From contig CAVUCE010000008.1 in the NCBI GenBank assembly GCA_963739985.1, positions 62,001-126,000 on the forward strand: 64,000 nt of DNA. Reading direction: 5' to 3'. Below the pieces are notes generated by a model. The model was not told the origin of the DNA. It saw nothing but the letters and a program-made list of their open reading frames with translations, and ran no database searches. Made by a program: the position numbers and the translations under genes. Within the stretch, counting starts at the first letter, position 1; each line of letters starts with the position of its first letter. The DNA is from CAVUCE01 sp963739985. Lineage in GTDB: Bacteria > Bacteroidota > Ignavibacteria > Ignavibacteriales > Ignavibacteriaceae. Below are positions 53,580-63,003 of the stretch, one piece after another.

Positions 53580-55124
53580 TTATAACGGAATATTTCCGTG
53601 TTTCTTTTTGGGATTTTTGTCAACTTTTGTCTTCAACAATTTAAAAGCATTAACTAATTTAATTTTCGTCTCTTTTGGCTGAATTACATCATCCAAATAT
53701 CCTCTTTCTGCTGCGATATACGGATTAGCAAATTTCTCAATATACTCATGAAGTTTCTTTTCCAACTCTTTTTCTTTATTATCGGATTTTTCTATTTCTT
53801 TTTTAAATATTATTTCAACAGCGCCTTTTGGACCCATAACTGCAATTTCTGCAGTTGGCCAAGCAAAATTGAAATCTCCCCTAATATGTTTTGAATTCAT
53901 AACATCATAAGCTCCGCCGTATGCTTTTCTGGTAATTACAGTAACTTTAGGTACAGTAGCTTCGCAAAAAGCATATAAAAGTTTAGAACCATGACGAATT
54001 ATTCCATTCCATTCTTGTTCAGTTCCTGGTAAGAATCCGGGAACATCTACCAAAACCAAAAGAGGAATATTGAAGGCATCGCAAAACCGTACAAATCTTG
54101 CACCTTTCACAGAAGCGTTGATGTCCAAAACTCCAGCTAATACCGACGGTTGATTTGCTACAATTCCAACCGACATTCCGCCAATGTGAGCAAATCCAAC
54201 AATTATATTCTCCGCATAATTTTCATGAACCTCAAAAAACTCATTCTCATCAACAAGCAAATTAATTATTTGCTTCATATCGTATGGCTTATTTGGACTA
54301 TCCGGAACTATTGCTTCTAATTTTTCATCAGGAAGTAAATCATCCCAATTAAATGAATTATCTTTAGGTTTATCCATGAAGTTAAGCGGAAGATATTCTA
54401 TTAGACGCCGTACATTTAATAAGGTTTCAATTTCATTTTCAGATATGAAATGAGCCACACCACTTTTTGAAGAATGAGTCTCTGCGCCGCCTAAATCTTC
54501 AAAACTAACATCTTCGTGAGTTACGGTTTTTACAACATTCGGTCCAGTTACAAACATATAACTACTGTTTTTAACCATAAATATAAAATCAGTAATAGCA
54601 GGTGAATAAACTGCTCCACCAGCGCAAGGCCCCAACACAACAGATATTTGAGGAACAACTCCGGAAGCTAAAGTATTAAGCAAGAAAATATCGGCGTAAC
54701 CGCCTAAGCTTACAACTCCTTCTTGAATTCTAGCTCCGCCGGAATCATTTAATCCGATGATAGGAATTCCAGCTTTCATTGCCAGGTTCATTACTTTTAT
54801 AATTTTTTCGGAATGCGCCTCAGATAAAGATCCGCCGAAAACAGTAAAATCCTGACTAAATAATGCAATTGGACGACCTTCTATTTTTGCAAATCCTGTT
54901 ACAACTCCATCGCCGGGAAATCTTTGCTTCTCAACTCCAAAATCGGTGCTGCGATGCTTTACAAACATATCAAGTTCTTCGAAGCTTCCTTCGTCAACAA
55001 GCAATTCTATTCTCTCTCTGGCTGTTAATTTTCCCTTTTCATGTTGACTTTTAATCCTGGCTAGACCACCGCCAAGTTTAGCTTCCTCACGTCTTTTGAT
55101 AAGTTCTTTACCTTTGTCTTGCAT
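53580..55124 (-). CDS. Acyl-CoA (propionyl-CoA) carboxylase beta subunit
   Basis: 514 residues from the ATG at 55124, supported by AAAGGA at good spacing; the TTG 15 nt earlier is less likely. Carboxyltransferase with two crotonase-like folds. The acyl-CoA site is ALFSQDFTVFGGSLSE with GLNDSGGARIQEGV, and the biotin site is FVRFCDAFNIPLLVLVDVPG with ITRKAYGGAYDVM. It moves CO2 from carboxybiotin to propionyl-CoA (or, as a decarboxylase, the other way with methylmalonyl-CoA). The biotin carboxylase and carrier are not here, so the exact role is open. Confidence 0.9.
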   Translation of the reverse strand: MQDKGKELIKRREEAKLGGGLARIKSQHEKGKLTARERIELLVDEGSFEELDMFVKHRSTDFGVEKQRFPGDGVVTGFAKIEGRPIALFSQDFTVFGGSLSEAHSEKIIKVMNLAMKAGIPIIGLNDSGGARIQEGVVSLGGYADIFLLNTLASGVVPQISVVLGPCAGGAVYSPAITDFIFMVKNSSYMFVTGPNVVKTVTHEDVSFEDLGGAETHSSKSGVAHFISENEIETLLNVRRLIEYLPLNFMDKPKDNSFNWDDLLPDEKLEAIVPDSPNKPYDMKQIINLLVDENEFFEVHENYAENIIVGFAHIGGMSVGIVANQPSVLAGVLDINASVKGARFVRFCDAFNIPLLVLVDVPGFLPGTEQEWNGIIRHGSKLLYAFCEATVPKVTVITRKAYGGAYDVMNSKHIRGDFNFAWPTAEIAVMGPKGAVEIIFKKEIEKSDNKEKELEKKLHEYIEKFANPYIAAERGYLDDVIQPKETKIKLVNAFKLLKTKVDKNPKKKHGNIPL

Positions 55125-55227
55125 CTTATTTCCTTTCAACGCGATTTCGTTTACAGCATAAAGATGAGATCACATTAATTTTTAGCGCACTTTTTTTGAA
55201 ATTATTGCTCATGGTAATGAGAAATCA

Positions 55228-56031
55228 CTAACTAATAGAATTGATTAAAGATACTCCGGGGAATTTGGAAAACTCTGATTCAATCTCTTTCTTAAGGTTA
55301 CCTAAATAATTTTCCTTTTGTTGATCCCTAAGATTTGAATCGATTTGAATTTGTTTTATAACTGTACCCGGAATTTTTTTCATTAAGAAGATTTGATCGG
55401 ATATTTGCAAAGCTTCGGAAATATTTGTCGTCGTAATTAAAATTGAGATATTAGTTTTCTTTATCAGGTTTCTCATCATTAAATATAGTTCTGACCTTGT
55501 TTCAGAATCTAAAGATTTTAAACAATCATCAATCAATATTAATTTTGGATTTGCCATTAAAGCACGTCCTAAGGAGACTCTGAAACGAAATCCGGAAATT
55601 GTTTCTTGTGGATAATGCTCTTCGTATCCTGTTAATCCAACTAACGAGATTATCTCATCACTGCTAAAAATGTTACCGGAATTATTATTTATTCCTTTCG
55701 AAAACTCAATATTCTCTCTAACATTCAGCCAAGGAAATGAAGAAGGTTTTTCGGGAATAAAAACTGTATCGGATTTTTCAATTCCCCTATTTTCTATCAA
55801 AATTTTACCGGAATCAGAATCCTCTAAACCAGCAAGGATTTTTAACAATGTTGATTTACCACCTCCAAATGGAGCTAATATAGATGTAATGGTACCTGAA
55901 TTTTCTTGTTTCAGTATTTCAAAATTTACATCTTCCAGAACATGGATTTTGGATCCCAGCAAACCTGAGTAATGTTTGTTAATTTTATTTACTTTTAACA
56001 AAGCCGTTTCCCCGCTCAAACTTTTCCCCAA
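55228..56031 (-). CDS. ABC transporter ATP-binding protein with degenerate motifs
   Basis: 267 residues, like the nitrate/sulfonate/taurine (SsuB/TauB) type in length and fold. Only parts of the ATPase machinery are normal: GGGKST (56-61) and the D-loop SLDSETR. Other key parts have changed: Walker A starts with A53 rather than G; the Q-loop reads FIPEKPSSFPW without its Gln; the signature is ISGFR; the catalytic Glu after Walker B is D169 in LILIDDC; and the switch His is T202 in ITTTNISEAL. It may bind ATP but hydrolyse it poorly. TTG start, 16-nt overlap with its permease. Confidence 0.85.
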   Translation of the reverse strand: MGKSLSGETALLKVNKINKHYSGLLGSKIHVLEDVNFEILKQENSGTITSILAPFGGGKSTLLKILAGLEDSDSGKILIENRGIEKSDTVFIPEKPSSFPWLNVRENIEFSKGINNNSGNIFSSDEIISLVGLTGYEEHYPQETISGFRFRVSLGRALMANPKLILIDDCLKSLDSETRSELYLMMRNLIKKTNISILITTTNISEALQISDQIFLMKKIPGTVIKQIQIDSNLRDQQKENYLGNLKKEIESEFSKFPGVSLINSIS

Positions 56032-56777
56032 TGAATAAATTTATTTCTTAAATATTTAATTAAAAATGCAGTTAAATAAATTGTAAGACCGATAATAATA
56101 ATAGTTGTAAAGATTGCAGAAAGATCTTTATATGATAAAGCATTTCTAAAAATTGTACCTAATCCGTAACCGCCTTTAATAAATTCAAAGATAACAACAA
56201 CAGACCAAAGATAAAGATTTAGTTCGAGAGTATGTTTTACCAAACCGGGTTGGAGATATTTCCAGATAACTTTTCTTGCAATTATATTATCATTCGCGCC
56301 TAAGGATTTTGCGGAATCCAAATATTCGTTAGGAACTTTATTTATATCATTCTGTATTTTGATAATGAAGGAGAAAAAAGCAACTAAAAAGGCATAAACA
56401 AATTCAATTACATTTGAACCAGGGAACCAATATATGAGAAATAATCCAAGTAAAATTCCCGGTACGTAAGCGCTAAACCATTGTAACGATTTTATGAAAA
56501 CAGCAACCGAATGATTTTCATGCATAAAAAATGAGATGAACTCACGCATAAGAAAAAATGCAAGGATAATCCCAACATAAACTGCCGAAAATGTATTTAT
56601 AAAATTTAGCAGTAAATGATAATCGTTCCAAAGCGCTGAAAAAGAGAGCCAAACAACCGATGGCTTTGGAAGTATATTATTTACAGGTAAAATAAATTCG
56701 AAGAGTATAATCCAAAGAAGCAGATATGCTAAAAGTAAATAGAATAAGTTTTTTTTGGTTATTTTTTCTTGAGTCAT
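56016..56777 (-). CDS. ABC transporter permease (SsuC/TauC-like)
   Basis: 253 residues with six membrane helices. It has the EAA loop for the ATPase, EYLDSAKSLGANDNIIARKV, and NILPKPSVVWLSFSALW near the start, as in nitrate/sulfonate-type importers. It overlaps the ATP-binding protein gene. No substrate-binding protein is next to it, so the substrate is unknown and the binding protein, if any, must be elsewhere. Confidence 0.85.
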   Translation of the reverse strand: MTQEKITKKNLFYLLLAYLLLWIILFEFILPVNNILPKPSVVWLSFSALWNDYHLLLNFINTFSAVYVGIILAFFLMREFISFFMHENHSVAVFIKSLQWFSAYVPGILLGLFLIYWFPGSNVIEFVYAFLVAFFSFIIKIQNDINKVPNEYLDSAKSLGANDNIIARKVIWKYLQPGLVKHTLELNLYLWSVVVIFEFIKGGYGLGTIFRNALSYKDLSAIFTTIIIIGLTIYLTAFLIKYLRNKFIHWGKV

Positions 56778-56893
56778 AAACTGTTTTTCTGCGTAAAGCG
56801 TTAAACAGGATTTTTAAATAATTTCTATGTGTTGAATATATCGAATGCTTTACACTATTTCAATTAAATGACTCTTTTGTTGGAATAAAATGC

Positions 56894-57397
56894 TTAAAAT
56901 TTAAAGCCAATACCAATTCCTCCATAGGGATGATACCTATCTACCATGTGCGGCTTGATATCAAAAGTCACTTTAAAGAAAAATCCGCCACTATATGGGC
57001 TATATCTATAACCGACTGAAAATGTTGGAGTGTTTTCTATATCCATAAATAATCCGGCACCGGCTTCTAAATAATTATTTTTGTTTATTGCAAATAGATA
57101 ATTTACTATTACTAAAAGATCACCACTAAGATAATCATCTTTACTACCGCTGTTTGAGGTGTGAGTGTACTGATCATATCCGCCACCTAAACGAACGCTT
57201 AAATTGTCTAAAATCATTCTTTCATAGTTAAGTGAAAATACTCCGCTGTTGCCAAACATTTCGATATAAATAATGTTATCGGCTGAGTTAGAAACTGAAA
57301 TACTATGGCCGGAGTTTTCTGTTAAGTGAATAGATAGATATTTACTTTGTGCAAACAGTAAGGCGGGAAAGAATAGAATGGTAAAAAAGTATTTCAT
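56894..57397 (-). CDS. Small outer-membrane beta-barrel protein
   Basis: 167 residues. A signal peptide (MKYFFTILFFPALLFA) is followed by alternating strands ending in PYGGIGIGFKF, with a final Phe as in outer-membrane barrels. Strands such as SVRLGGGYDQYTHT and FSVGYRYSPYSGGFFFKV suggest an eight-stranded barrel. Not recognised further. It stands alone, 116 bp after an unrelated gene and 333 bp from the next. Confidence 0.65.
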   Translation of the reverse strand: MKYFFTILFFPALLFAQSKYLSIHLTENSGHSISVSNSADNIIYIEMFGNSGVFSLNYERMILDNLSVRLGGGYDQYTHTSNSGSKDDYLSGDLLVIVNYLFAINKNNYLEAGAGLFMDIENTPTFSVGYRYSPYSGGFFFKVTFDIKPHMVDRYHPYGGIGIGFKF

Positions 57398-57730
57398 AAT
57401 TTTAGTCTTTCAAAGCAAGTCATTCTAATTATAAATTCAATCAAAAGAAGAATCGAACGTCATTATTTTATATGATTTTGAGATATTTCATCCAACAGTT
57501 ACCGGATTCATTATAACCAAAATAGAATCTTCAATTTTACTTAACTTGTCATAACTATTTGATAATTATAAAGTTAATAAAAAAGTAAAAAAAAAAAAAT
57601 CAAACAAAAACTAAAAACTGTTTAATCGCTAAATCATCTTCTAAACAATAAGCCGAAAAACTAATATCATTTCCCCATAATGGTGGAAATATGTGCTTAA
57701 ATAAAAAGCCTTAAGAATTAAAGGAATAGT
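57398..57730. other. Gene-free AT-rich stretch with a 13-A run
   Basis: 333 bp between the barrel protein gene and the MBL hydrolase. It has a run of 13 A at 57587-57599 and no ORF, tRNA-like fold or strong hairpin that I can see. A weak CCTT/AAGG hairpin near 57707-57723 could help end the MBL transcript. Confidence 0.4.
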
Positions 57731-58372
57731 TTATTTTAGGAATGGATTATGAATTTTCTCTTCGCCGATAGTAGTTTCACCACCGTGACCAGGATAAACT
57801 GTTGTATCATTTGGAAGAGTTAAGAGTTTTGTTTTGATGGAATTAATGAGAGTGGAAAAATCCCCTCCCCAAAGATCTGTTCTTCCTATACTATTTTGAA
57901 AAAGAACGTCACCGGAAATACAGATTTTTTCTTTTTCAAAAAATAGTGAATATTCACCGGGAGTGTGTCCCGGTGTAAAAAGGAATTTAATTTCTATTTC
58001 CCCGAGTTTAAGGACTAAATCTTCATCAATGAATTTTTCCGCTTTTGGAATTTGATCGATGGAAATTCCGAATACGGCGCCTTGTGTTGAGGCACCCGCT
58101 AAAAGTTCAATATCTTTTTCGGGTATATAAAATTGAGGTTTATATTCTTTTAAAACGAATGCACAACCTAAAACATGATCTATGTGACAGTGGGTATTAA
58201 TTAAAAATTTAACGCTTAATCGATTTTCAGTTACAAAAGTTTTTAATTCTTCTTTTTCATAATCTTCATAACAACCGGGATCTATAATTGCGGATTCTTT
58301 TGTTACATCGTCCCAAATTATATAAGTATTTTCTGAGAACGGATTAAAAACAAATTTCTCTAATTTCAGCAT
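57731..58372 (-). CDS. MBL-fold hydrolase (glyoxalase II-like)
   Basis: 213 residues. The metal motif is THCHIDHVLGC with H61, H63, D65 and H66; further ligands lie in TPGHTPGEYS, ISGDVLFQNSIGRTD and YPGHGGETT. It is shorter than true GloB (about 250) as it lacks the C-terminal helical domain, so it is a stand-alone thioester or related hydrolase of unknown substrate. Two bp after aroC, so probably co-transcribed. Confidence 0.88.
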   Translation of the reverse strand: MLKLEKFVFNPFSENTYIIWDDVTKESAIIDPGCYEDYEKEELKTFVTENRLSVKFLINTHCHIDHVLGCAFVLKEYKPQFYIPEKDIELLAGASTQGAVFGISIDQIPKAEKFIDEDLVLKLGEIEIKFLFTPGHTPGEYSLFFEKEKICISGDVLFQNSIGRTDLWGGDFSTLINSIKTKLLTLPNDTTVYPGHGGETTIGEEKIHNPFLK

Positions 58373-58374
58373 AA

Positions 58375-59586
58375 CTACTTCTTAAAATTCTTTGTCACTC
58401 TTTGATTTAATTTTCTTGTATAAGTTTTAAAATTATCTTTTGTTTCCTCCAGTGAATCACCGCCGAACTTCATCAAAAAGTATTTTGCAATGCTCCATGC
58501 AACCATCGATTCGGCAATTACAGCGCAAGCAGGAACAGCAACAAAATCGCTTCGCTCTCTTCTAGCATCAACTTTTTTCATTGTTTTCAAATCAACACTT
58601 TCAATCGGACTCATTAAAGTTGCAATTGGTTTCATTGCTCCGCGAACAATAATAGGCAAACCTGTTGAAATTCCGCCTTCAATTCCGCCGGCTCTATTTG
58701 TTTTTCTAATTATGTCATTTCCCTTTTTGATTATTTCATCGTGCGATTCCGATCCATATTTTTCAGCGGATTCAAAACCGGTTCCAATTGAAACAGCTTT
58801 TACTGCATTTATAGACATAATTATCTGCGCAAGTTCAGCATCAAGTTTTGTATCGTAGTGAACAAAGCTTCCCAGTCCTAGAGGAACTCCGCTAACAGCC
58901 ACATAAAACGTTCCGCCTAAAGTATCGCCTTTTTTCTTAGCCTGCTTTATTTTGTTGATAATTTTAGTTTCATGATCTTTTTCTAACACTCTAACATCAC
59001 TTTTATCAGCTTCTTCTGATAGTTTCCATGCATTAAAATTTTTTGGTAAATCATTATCAAACAATTTCTGCGCAAAATTTTCAGATGGATAAATTCCACC
59101 GATTGATTCTACAAAACTTCCGACATAAATTCCGAATTCCTCAAGAAATTTTCTGGCAATGGAACAAGCTGCCACACGCGCTGCAGTTTCTCTCGCACTT
59201 GATCGCTCTATGGAATTACGTATATCGTTGAAATTATACTTTGATATACCAACTAAATCGGCATGTCCAGGACGTGGAATTGTTATTTTTTCAATGATTC
59301 CTTTTTTCTTATCCGATGTCATTTTAGGAATCCAATTCTCCCAATCTTTATTTTTAATTAATAAAGAAATTGGAGTACCTAAAGTTTTTTGAAATCGAAT
59401 GCCTGACAATATTTCAGCAGTGTCGGTTTCAATTTTCATTCTAAGGCCTCTACCATAACCTGATTGTCTTCGTTTTAGATGAAAATTTATATAATCATTT
59501 TCAACTTTTATATTTGACGGAAAACCCTCCACAATTGTTGTTAAACCTTTTCCGTGTGATTCTCCTGCAGTTAGGAATCTAATCAT
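58375..59586 (-). CDS. aroC: Chorismate synthase
   Basis: 403 residues. The last enzyme of the shikimate path; makes chorismate from EPSP with reduced FMN. Signatures are AGESHGKGLTTIVEGFP, RRQSGYGRGLRMKIETD and RSSARETAARVAACSIARKF. It is longer than the common 350-360, like the Gram-positive and Actinobacterial forms. AGGAG lies before the ATG. Chorismate feeds PabB, also in this window. Confidence 0.95.
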   Translation of the reverse strand: MIRFLTAGESHGKGLTTIVEGFPSNIKVENDYINFHLKRRQSGYGRGLRMKIETDTAEILSGIRFQKTLGTPISLLIKNKDWENWIPKMTSDKKKGIIEKITIPRPGHADLVGISKYNFNDIRNSIERSSARETAARVAACSIARKFLEEFGIYVGSFVESIGGIYPSENFAQKLFDNDLPKNFNAWKLSEEADKSDVRVLEKDHETKIINKIKQAKKKGDTLGGTFYVAVSGVPLGLGSFVHYDTKLDAELAQIIMSINAVKAVSIGTGFESAEKYGSESHDEIIKKGNDIIRKTNRAGGIEGGISTGLPIIVRGAMKPIATLMSPIESVDLKTMKKVDARRERSDFVAVPACAVIAESMVAWSIAKYFLMKFGGDSLEETKDNFKTYTRKLNQRVTKNFKK

Positions 59587-59620
59587 TATATCTCCTGGGA
59601 ATTTTAGATCACAAATATAA

Positions 59621-59650
59621 AAAAAACGCCCAAAATATTGGGCGTTTTTA
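59621..59650 (-). terminator. Rho-independent terminator after degQ
   Basis: ACGCCCAA (59626-59633) pairs with TTGGGCGT (59638-59645) around a 4-nt loop, with flanking A and T runs that make it work in both directions. On the minus strand it ends degQ and separates it from aroC. Confidence 0.88.
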
Positions 59651-59675
59651 GAATTTTTTATTTAATAATCACAAA

Positions 59676-61163
59676 TTATTTGCTTGGAATTTCGACACCG
59701 ACAAATCTACTGTTTCCTTTTGAATCTTTCACCTTCATAAGAACTGCGGATCCGGCTTTGTCACCAATAATTTTCTTAAATTCAGAAACATTATCAATCG
59801 GTTTTTTGTCAACTTCAACAATTACTAATCCATGAAATAAACCTTGATTAGCTGCATTGCTATATGGTGAAACATCAGTAATCAAGATACCATTTTTAAC
59901 ATTTAAATCATTTTTTTGTTGAGAGGAGAGGTTCTTAACAGATAGTCCTATATTATCGAGTTTTGCAGTAGTTGCTGCATCACTCTCTTTAGATTCCGAC
60001 TTATTTTCTACAACCGGCTCTGCTTTTTTATCATCTTCCCGTGGTTTAAGAGTTACTGTTCTTTGAATTTCTTTTCCATCTCTGTAAAGAGTCAAATTAA
60101 CTTTATCGCCAGCTGCCTTTGAAGCGATCATGCTTTGTAATTCATTCGGTTCATTAACTTCTTTTCCATCAAGTTTAAGTATAACATCACCGGCTTTTAT
60201 ATCTTCTTTAGACGCAGCGCCGCCGTCAACAATACTTTGAATCATAACTCCGTGTGGTCTATCAAGTCCAATTGATTTTGCGATTGCGTCATCAACTTCG
60301 CCGATTTGGACACCAATATAACCTCTGTTAACTTTTCCGTTTGCTATAAGATCTTTTGCTACCGATTTTACTAAATTGATCGGAATTGCAAAACCGTAAC
60401 CGATGTATGTTCCACTTCCGGACGCAGCTATTGCGGCGTTAACTCCAATTACCGCACCGGAAAGATCAACTAATGCTCCACCGCTATTACCCGGATTTAT
60501 TGCCGCATCAGTTTGAATATAATCTTCAACTCCGTACTGATTATTAATTAAACCTAAATGTCCTCTGCCTAAAGCACTCACAATTCCTGCTGTAACCGTG
60601 GAAGCAAGCGAAAGCGGATTTCCGATAGCCATAACCCATTGTCCAACTTTTAAGCTATCAGAATCTCCCAGATAAGCAGCAGGCAAATCTTTTGCATCAA
60701 TTTTAATCACGGCAAGATCTGTTAAAGGATCGGTTCCTACTACTTTAGCATCAAAAGTTCTTTTATCGAATAAACCAACTTTAACTGAAGTTGCGTTTTT
60801 AACAACATGATTGTTAGTGACAATATATCCATCAGGTGAAATAATTATTCCGCTGCCTGAACCTTCTTCCTCTTTAGGCATATCCTGGAAAAAAGGCATA
60901 AATAAATTTTTGTGTGGATTATCTTCTGTTTTTGACACCACAGTAATTTGTACAATTTGAGGTGTTACTTTCTTAGCAACTTCAATAAACGATTTACTGA
61001 ATGAAGTCGCATCAGCATTTAAATTTACAGGTGGTATTGGTGCGCCTAAGTTAATGTCCGCAAAACTCGGTCTTACTAAACCAAAACCTGATACCAATAC
61101 CGCTCCAAATATAATACCAATCACTACAAGTGCTATTGCACCAATAAAGCCCTTGGATTTCAT
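59676..61163 (-). CDS. degQ: Do/DegQ-family serine protease (HtrA)
   Basis: 495 residues. An N-terminal helix (GAIALVVIGIIFGAVLVSG) acts as signal or anchor to the periplasm. The trypsin-like domain holds the triad H119 (VTNNHVV), D149 (DPLTDLAVI) and S227 (NPGNSGGAL). Two PDZ domains follow (about 275-370 and 400-490, with RGYIGVQIGEV and HGLVIVEVD). It degrades or refolds damaged envelope proteins. AGGAG precedes the ATG. A low-complexity Lys/Glu linker (378-395) lies between the PDZ domains. Confidence 0.93.
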   Translation of the reverse strand: MKSKGFIGAIALVVIGIIFGAVLVSGFGLVRPSFADINLGAPIPPVNLNADATSFSKSFIEVAKKVTPQIVQITVVSKTEDNPHKNLFMPFFQDMPKEEEGSGSGIIISPDGYIVTNNHVVKNATSVKVGLFDKRTFDAKVVGTDPLTDLAVIKIDAKDLPAAYLGDSDSLKVGQWVMAIGNPLSLASTVTAGIVSALGRGHLGLINNQYGVEDYIQTDAAINPGNSGGALVDLSGAVIGVNAAIAASGSGTYIGYGFAIPINLVKSVAKDLIANGKVNRGYIGVQIGEVDDAIAKSIGLDRPHGVMIQSIVDGGAASKEDIKAGDVILKLDGKEVNEPNELQSMIASKAAGDKVNLTLYRDGKEIQRTVTLKPREDDKKAEPVVENKSESKESDAATTAKLDNIGLSVKNLSSQQKNDLNVKNGILITDVSPYSNAANQGLFHGLVIVEVDKKPIDNVSEFKKIIGDKAGSAVLMKVKDSKGNSRFVGVEIPSK

Positions 61164-61246
61164 ACTAATTCCTCCGATTATATATTTACATTTTCATTTT
61201 CTGCTTATAAAGCATTGGTAAAAAATTTATATAAAAACCCCTTAGA

Positions 61247-61990
61247 TCATTTAAATAATTGCAAAGATTGAATCCCTTTAAAATCGGGAACATGGTGTAT
61301 TAAATACTTTTCCATAAACACTATTGCTTTTTCCTTCGTCGCGTAATTTATTTTTCTATCAATAGTTTCGTTGTTCTTTAGACAAATTAAGTACGAAAAA
61401 AGTTCCGCATTAATGGAGAATGATTCTAAGTGAGTCCTTTTACAATCCTTGCATAAAATACCTATTTCATAGTTATAGGACAAATCATTTCCAGTAAGGT
61501 TTGAGCCACCGCATCCAGCACATTCTGTTAATTGTAACTGAAAACCTAACTCAGTTAGAAAGAACACAAAAAATCGTCCAAATATAACTATTGGTTCTTG
61601 TTTTGATGCATTCAACAGCTCAAGGATTCTAACTAAACCTTTGAACAAGCGCACATTCAATTCATGTTCTACTGTTAATTTTTTCATCAATTCGACTACC
61701 GAATACGCATACTTCAATAATTCGTAATCTTCTTTGATTTTGGGAAAATGAGAAATTAAATCTATGCTGGAAGCTATTTGAAGATCACGAGATTCTTTTG
61801 AATAAATTACCAGTTGCACATAATTCATCGGGTCGGCGATTGGGCCAATTTTAGATTTTGGATTTCTCGCACCTTTAATTATAGCAGAAAGTTTTCCAAA
61901 ATCCTTCGTAAAAAAAGAAACTATATTACTGGAATCTCCGTAGTCTATTTTACTTAATACTACGGCTTCCGTTTTTAGTATTTCACTCAT
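61247..61990 (-). CDS. recO: DNA repair protein RecO
   Basis: 247 residues. Helps load RecA on SSB-coated DNA in the RecFOR path. The OB-fold start is KTEAVVLSKIDYGDSSNIVS, with AIIKGARNPKSKIG. A zinc-finger set follows (TECAGCGG and LCKDCKRTH, about residues 156-185). ATG overlaps the mtnA stop (ATGA). Confidence 0.93.
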   Translation of the reverse strand: MSEILKTEAVVLSKIDYGDSSNIVSFFTKDFGKLSAIIKGARNPKSKIGPIADPMNYVQLVIYSKESRDLQIASSIDLISHFPKIKEDYELLKYAYSVVELMKKLTVEHELNVRLFKGLVRILELLNASKQEPIVIFGRFFVFFLTELGFQLQLTECAGCGGSNLTGNDLSYNYEIGILCKDCKRTHLESFSINAELFSYLICLKNNETIDRKINYATKEKAIVFMEKYLIHHVPDFKGIQSLQLFK

Positions 61991-63003
61991 TTTAAAAAGT
62001 TGTACGGAAAGGAATATAAATCTTCGTCGGTAATGATTCCGGTTATTAGATGTGAAGGAGTAACATCAAATGCCGGGTTATAGGCATTATAATGTTCCGG
62101 AGTTATTTGCTGATCTCTAATACTTAAAATTTCAGTTTTTTTTCTTATTTCAATATTAATTTCTTCACCCGTCCTTATAGTTCTATCAAATGTTGTGGTT
62201 GGTGCAGCAATATAGAAAGGTAAGTCGTGATGATAACAATTTACAGCAAGAGAATAAGTACCTATTTTGTTTGCCGAATCTCCATTTAAAGCAATTCTAT
62301 CAGCACCAGTAATTGCCAAATCAATTTTATTTTGTTTCATTAACGAAGCTGCCATTGAATCGGAAATGATTGAGAACGGTATATTATTTTTATCCAGTTC
62401 AAAAGCCGTGAGCCTTGAACCTTGAAGAAGAGGACGTGTTTCATCAGCGTAAACGTATTCAATAAGACCTTTTTCAAATGCTAATTTTATAACACTAAAG
62501 GCTGTTCCCTCGCCTGCAGTAGCAAGTTTACCCGTATTACAGTGTGTTATCACAACGGATTTCTTTTTAAATATTCTTAATCCGTTTTTGGCAATATTAT
62601 TGCATTTATCTACATCATCTTGATGTAACTCTCTGGCTTTCTTGATAAGTAATAAGTATAAATCAATTTCATTAACATTTTTCTCAAACTCATCTTTAAT
62701 TTGATCTAAAGCCCAAAATAGATTAACAGCGGTTGGACGAGTTGAAGCTAGTCGTTTATACGCAGAATTAAATCGTTCATGTCGTTTACTTTTACCAATA
62801 TCTTTCATTGCAAGAGCTAATCCGTAAGCGGCAACAACTCCGATTAAAGGCGCACCGCGAACTTCCAATCTTTCAATTGCCCCCGCAATTCTTTCCAGAT
62901 CATCAGTTTCTACGTAAACTTCTTCAAGTGGGATTTTTGTCTGATCAAGAAAGATCAACTTATCGTCTTTAAATTCCAGTGAAAAATAATTTTTATATTT
63001 CAT
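61987..63003 (-). CDS. mtnA: S-methyl-5-thioribose-1-phosphate isomerase
   Basis: 338 residues from the ATG at 63003; a TTG just before is possible. Turns methylthioribose-1-P into methylthioribulose-1-P in methionine salvage. Signatures are RLEVRGAPLIGVVAAYGLAL, THCNTGKLATAGEGTA, ADETRPLLQGSRLTA and the catalytic ITGADRIALNGDSANKIGTY. It overlaps the PfkB kinase end by 11 nt. Confidence 0.93.
   Translation of the reverse strand: MKYKNYFSLEFKDDKLIFLDQTKIPLEEVYVETDDLERIAGAIERLEVRGAPLIGVVAAYGLALAMKDIGKSKRHERFNSAYKRLASTRPTAVNLFWALDQIKDEFEKNVNEIDLYLLLIKKARELHQDDVDKCNNIAKNGLRIFKKKSVVITHCNTGKLATAGEGTAFSVIKLAFEKGLIEYVYADETRPLLQGSRLTAFELDKNNIPFSIISDSMAASLMKQNKIDLAITGADRIALNGDSANKIGTYSLAVNCYHHDLPFYIAAPTTTFDRTIRTGEEINIEIRKKTEILSIRDQQITPEHYNAYNPAFDVTPSHLITGIITDEDLYSFPYNFLK

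Noticed and set aside
57587..57599. Run of 13 A as a possible terminator or recoding site
   Set aside because: No stem precedes it on either strand and no gene crosses it; it is likely a simple homopolymer, prone to sequencing error.
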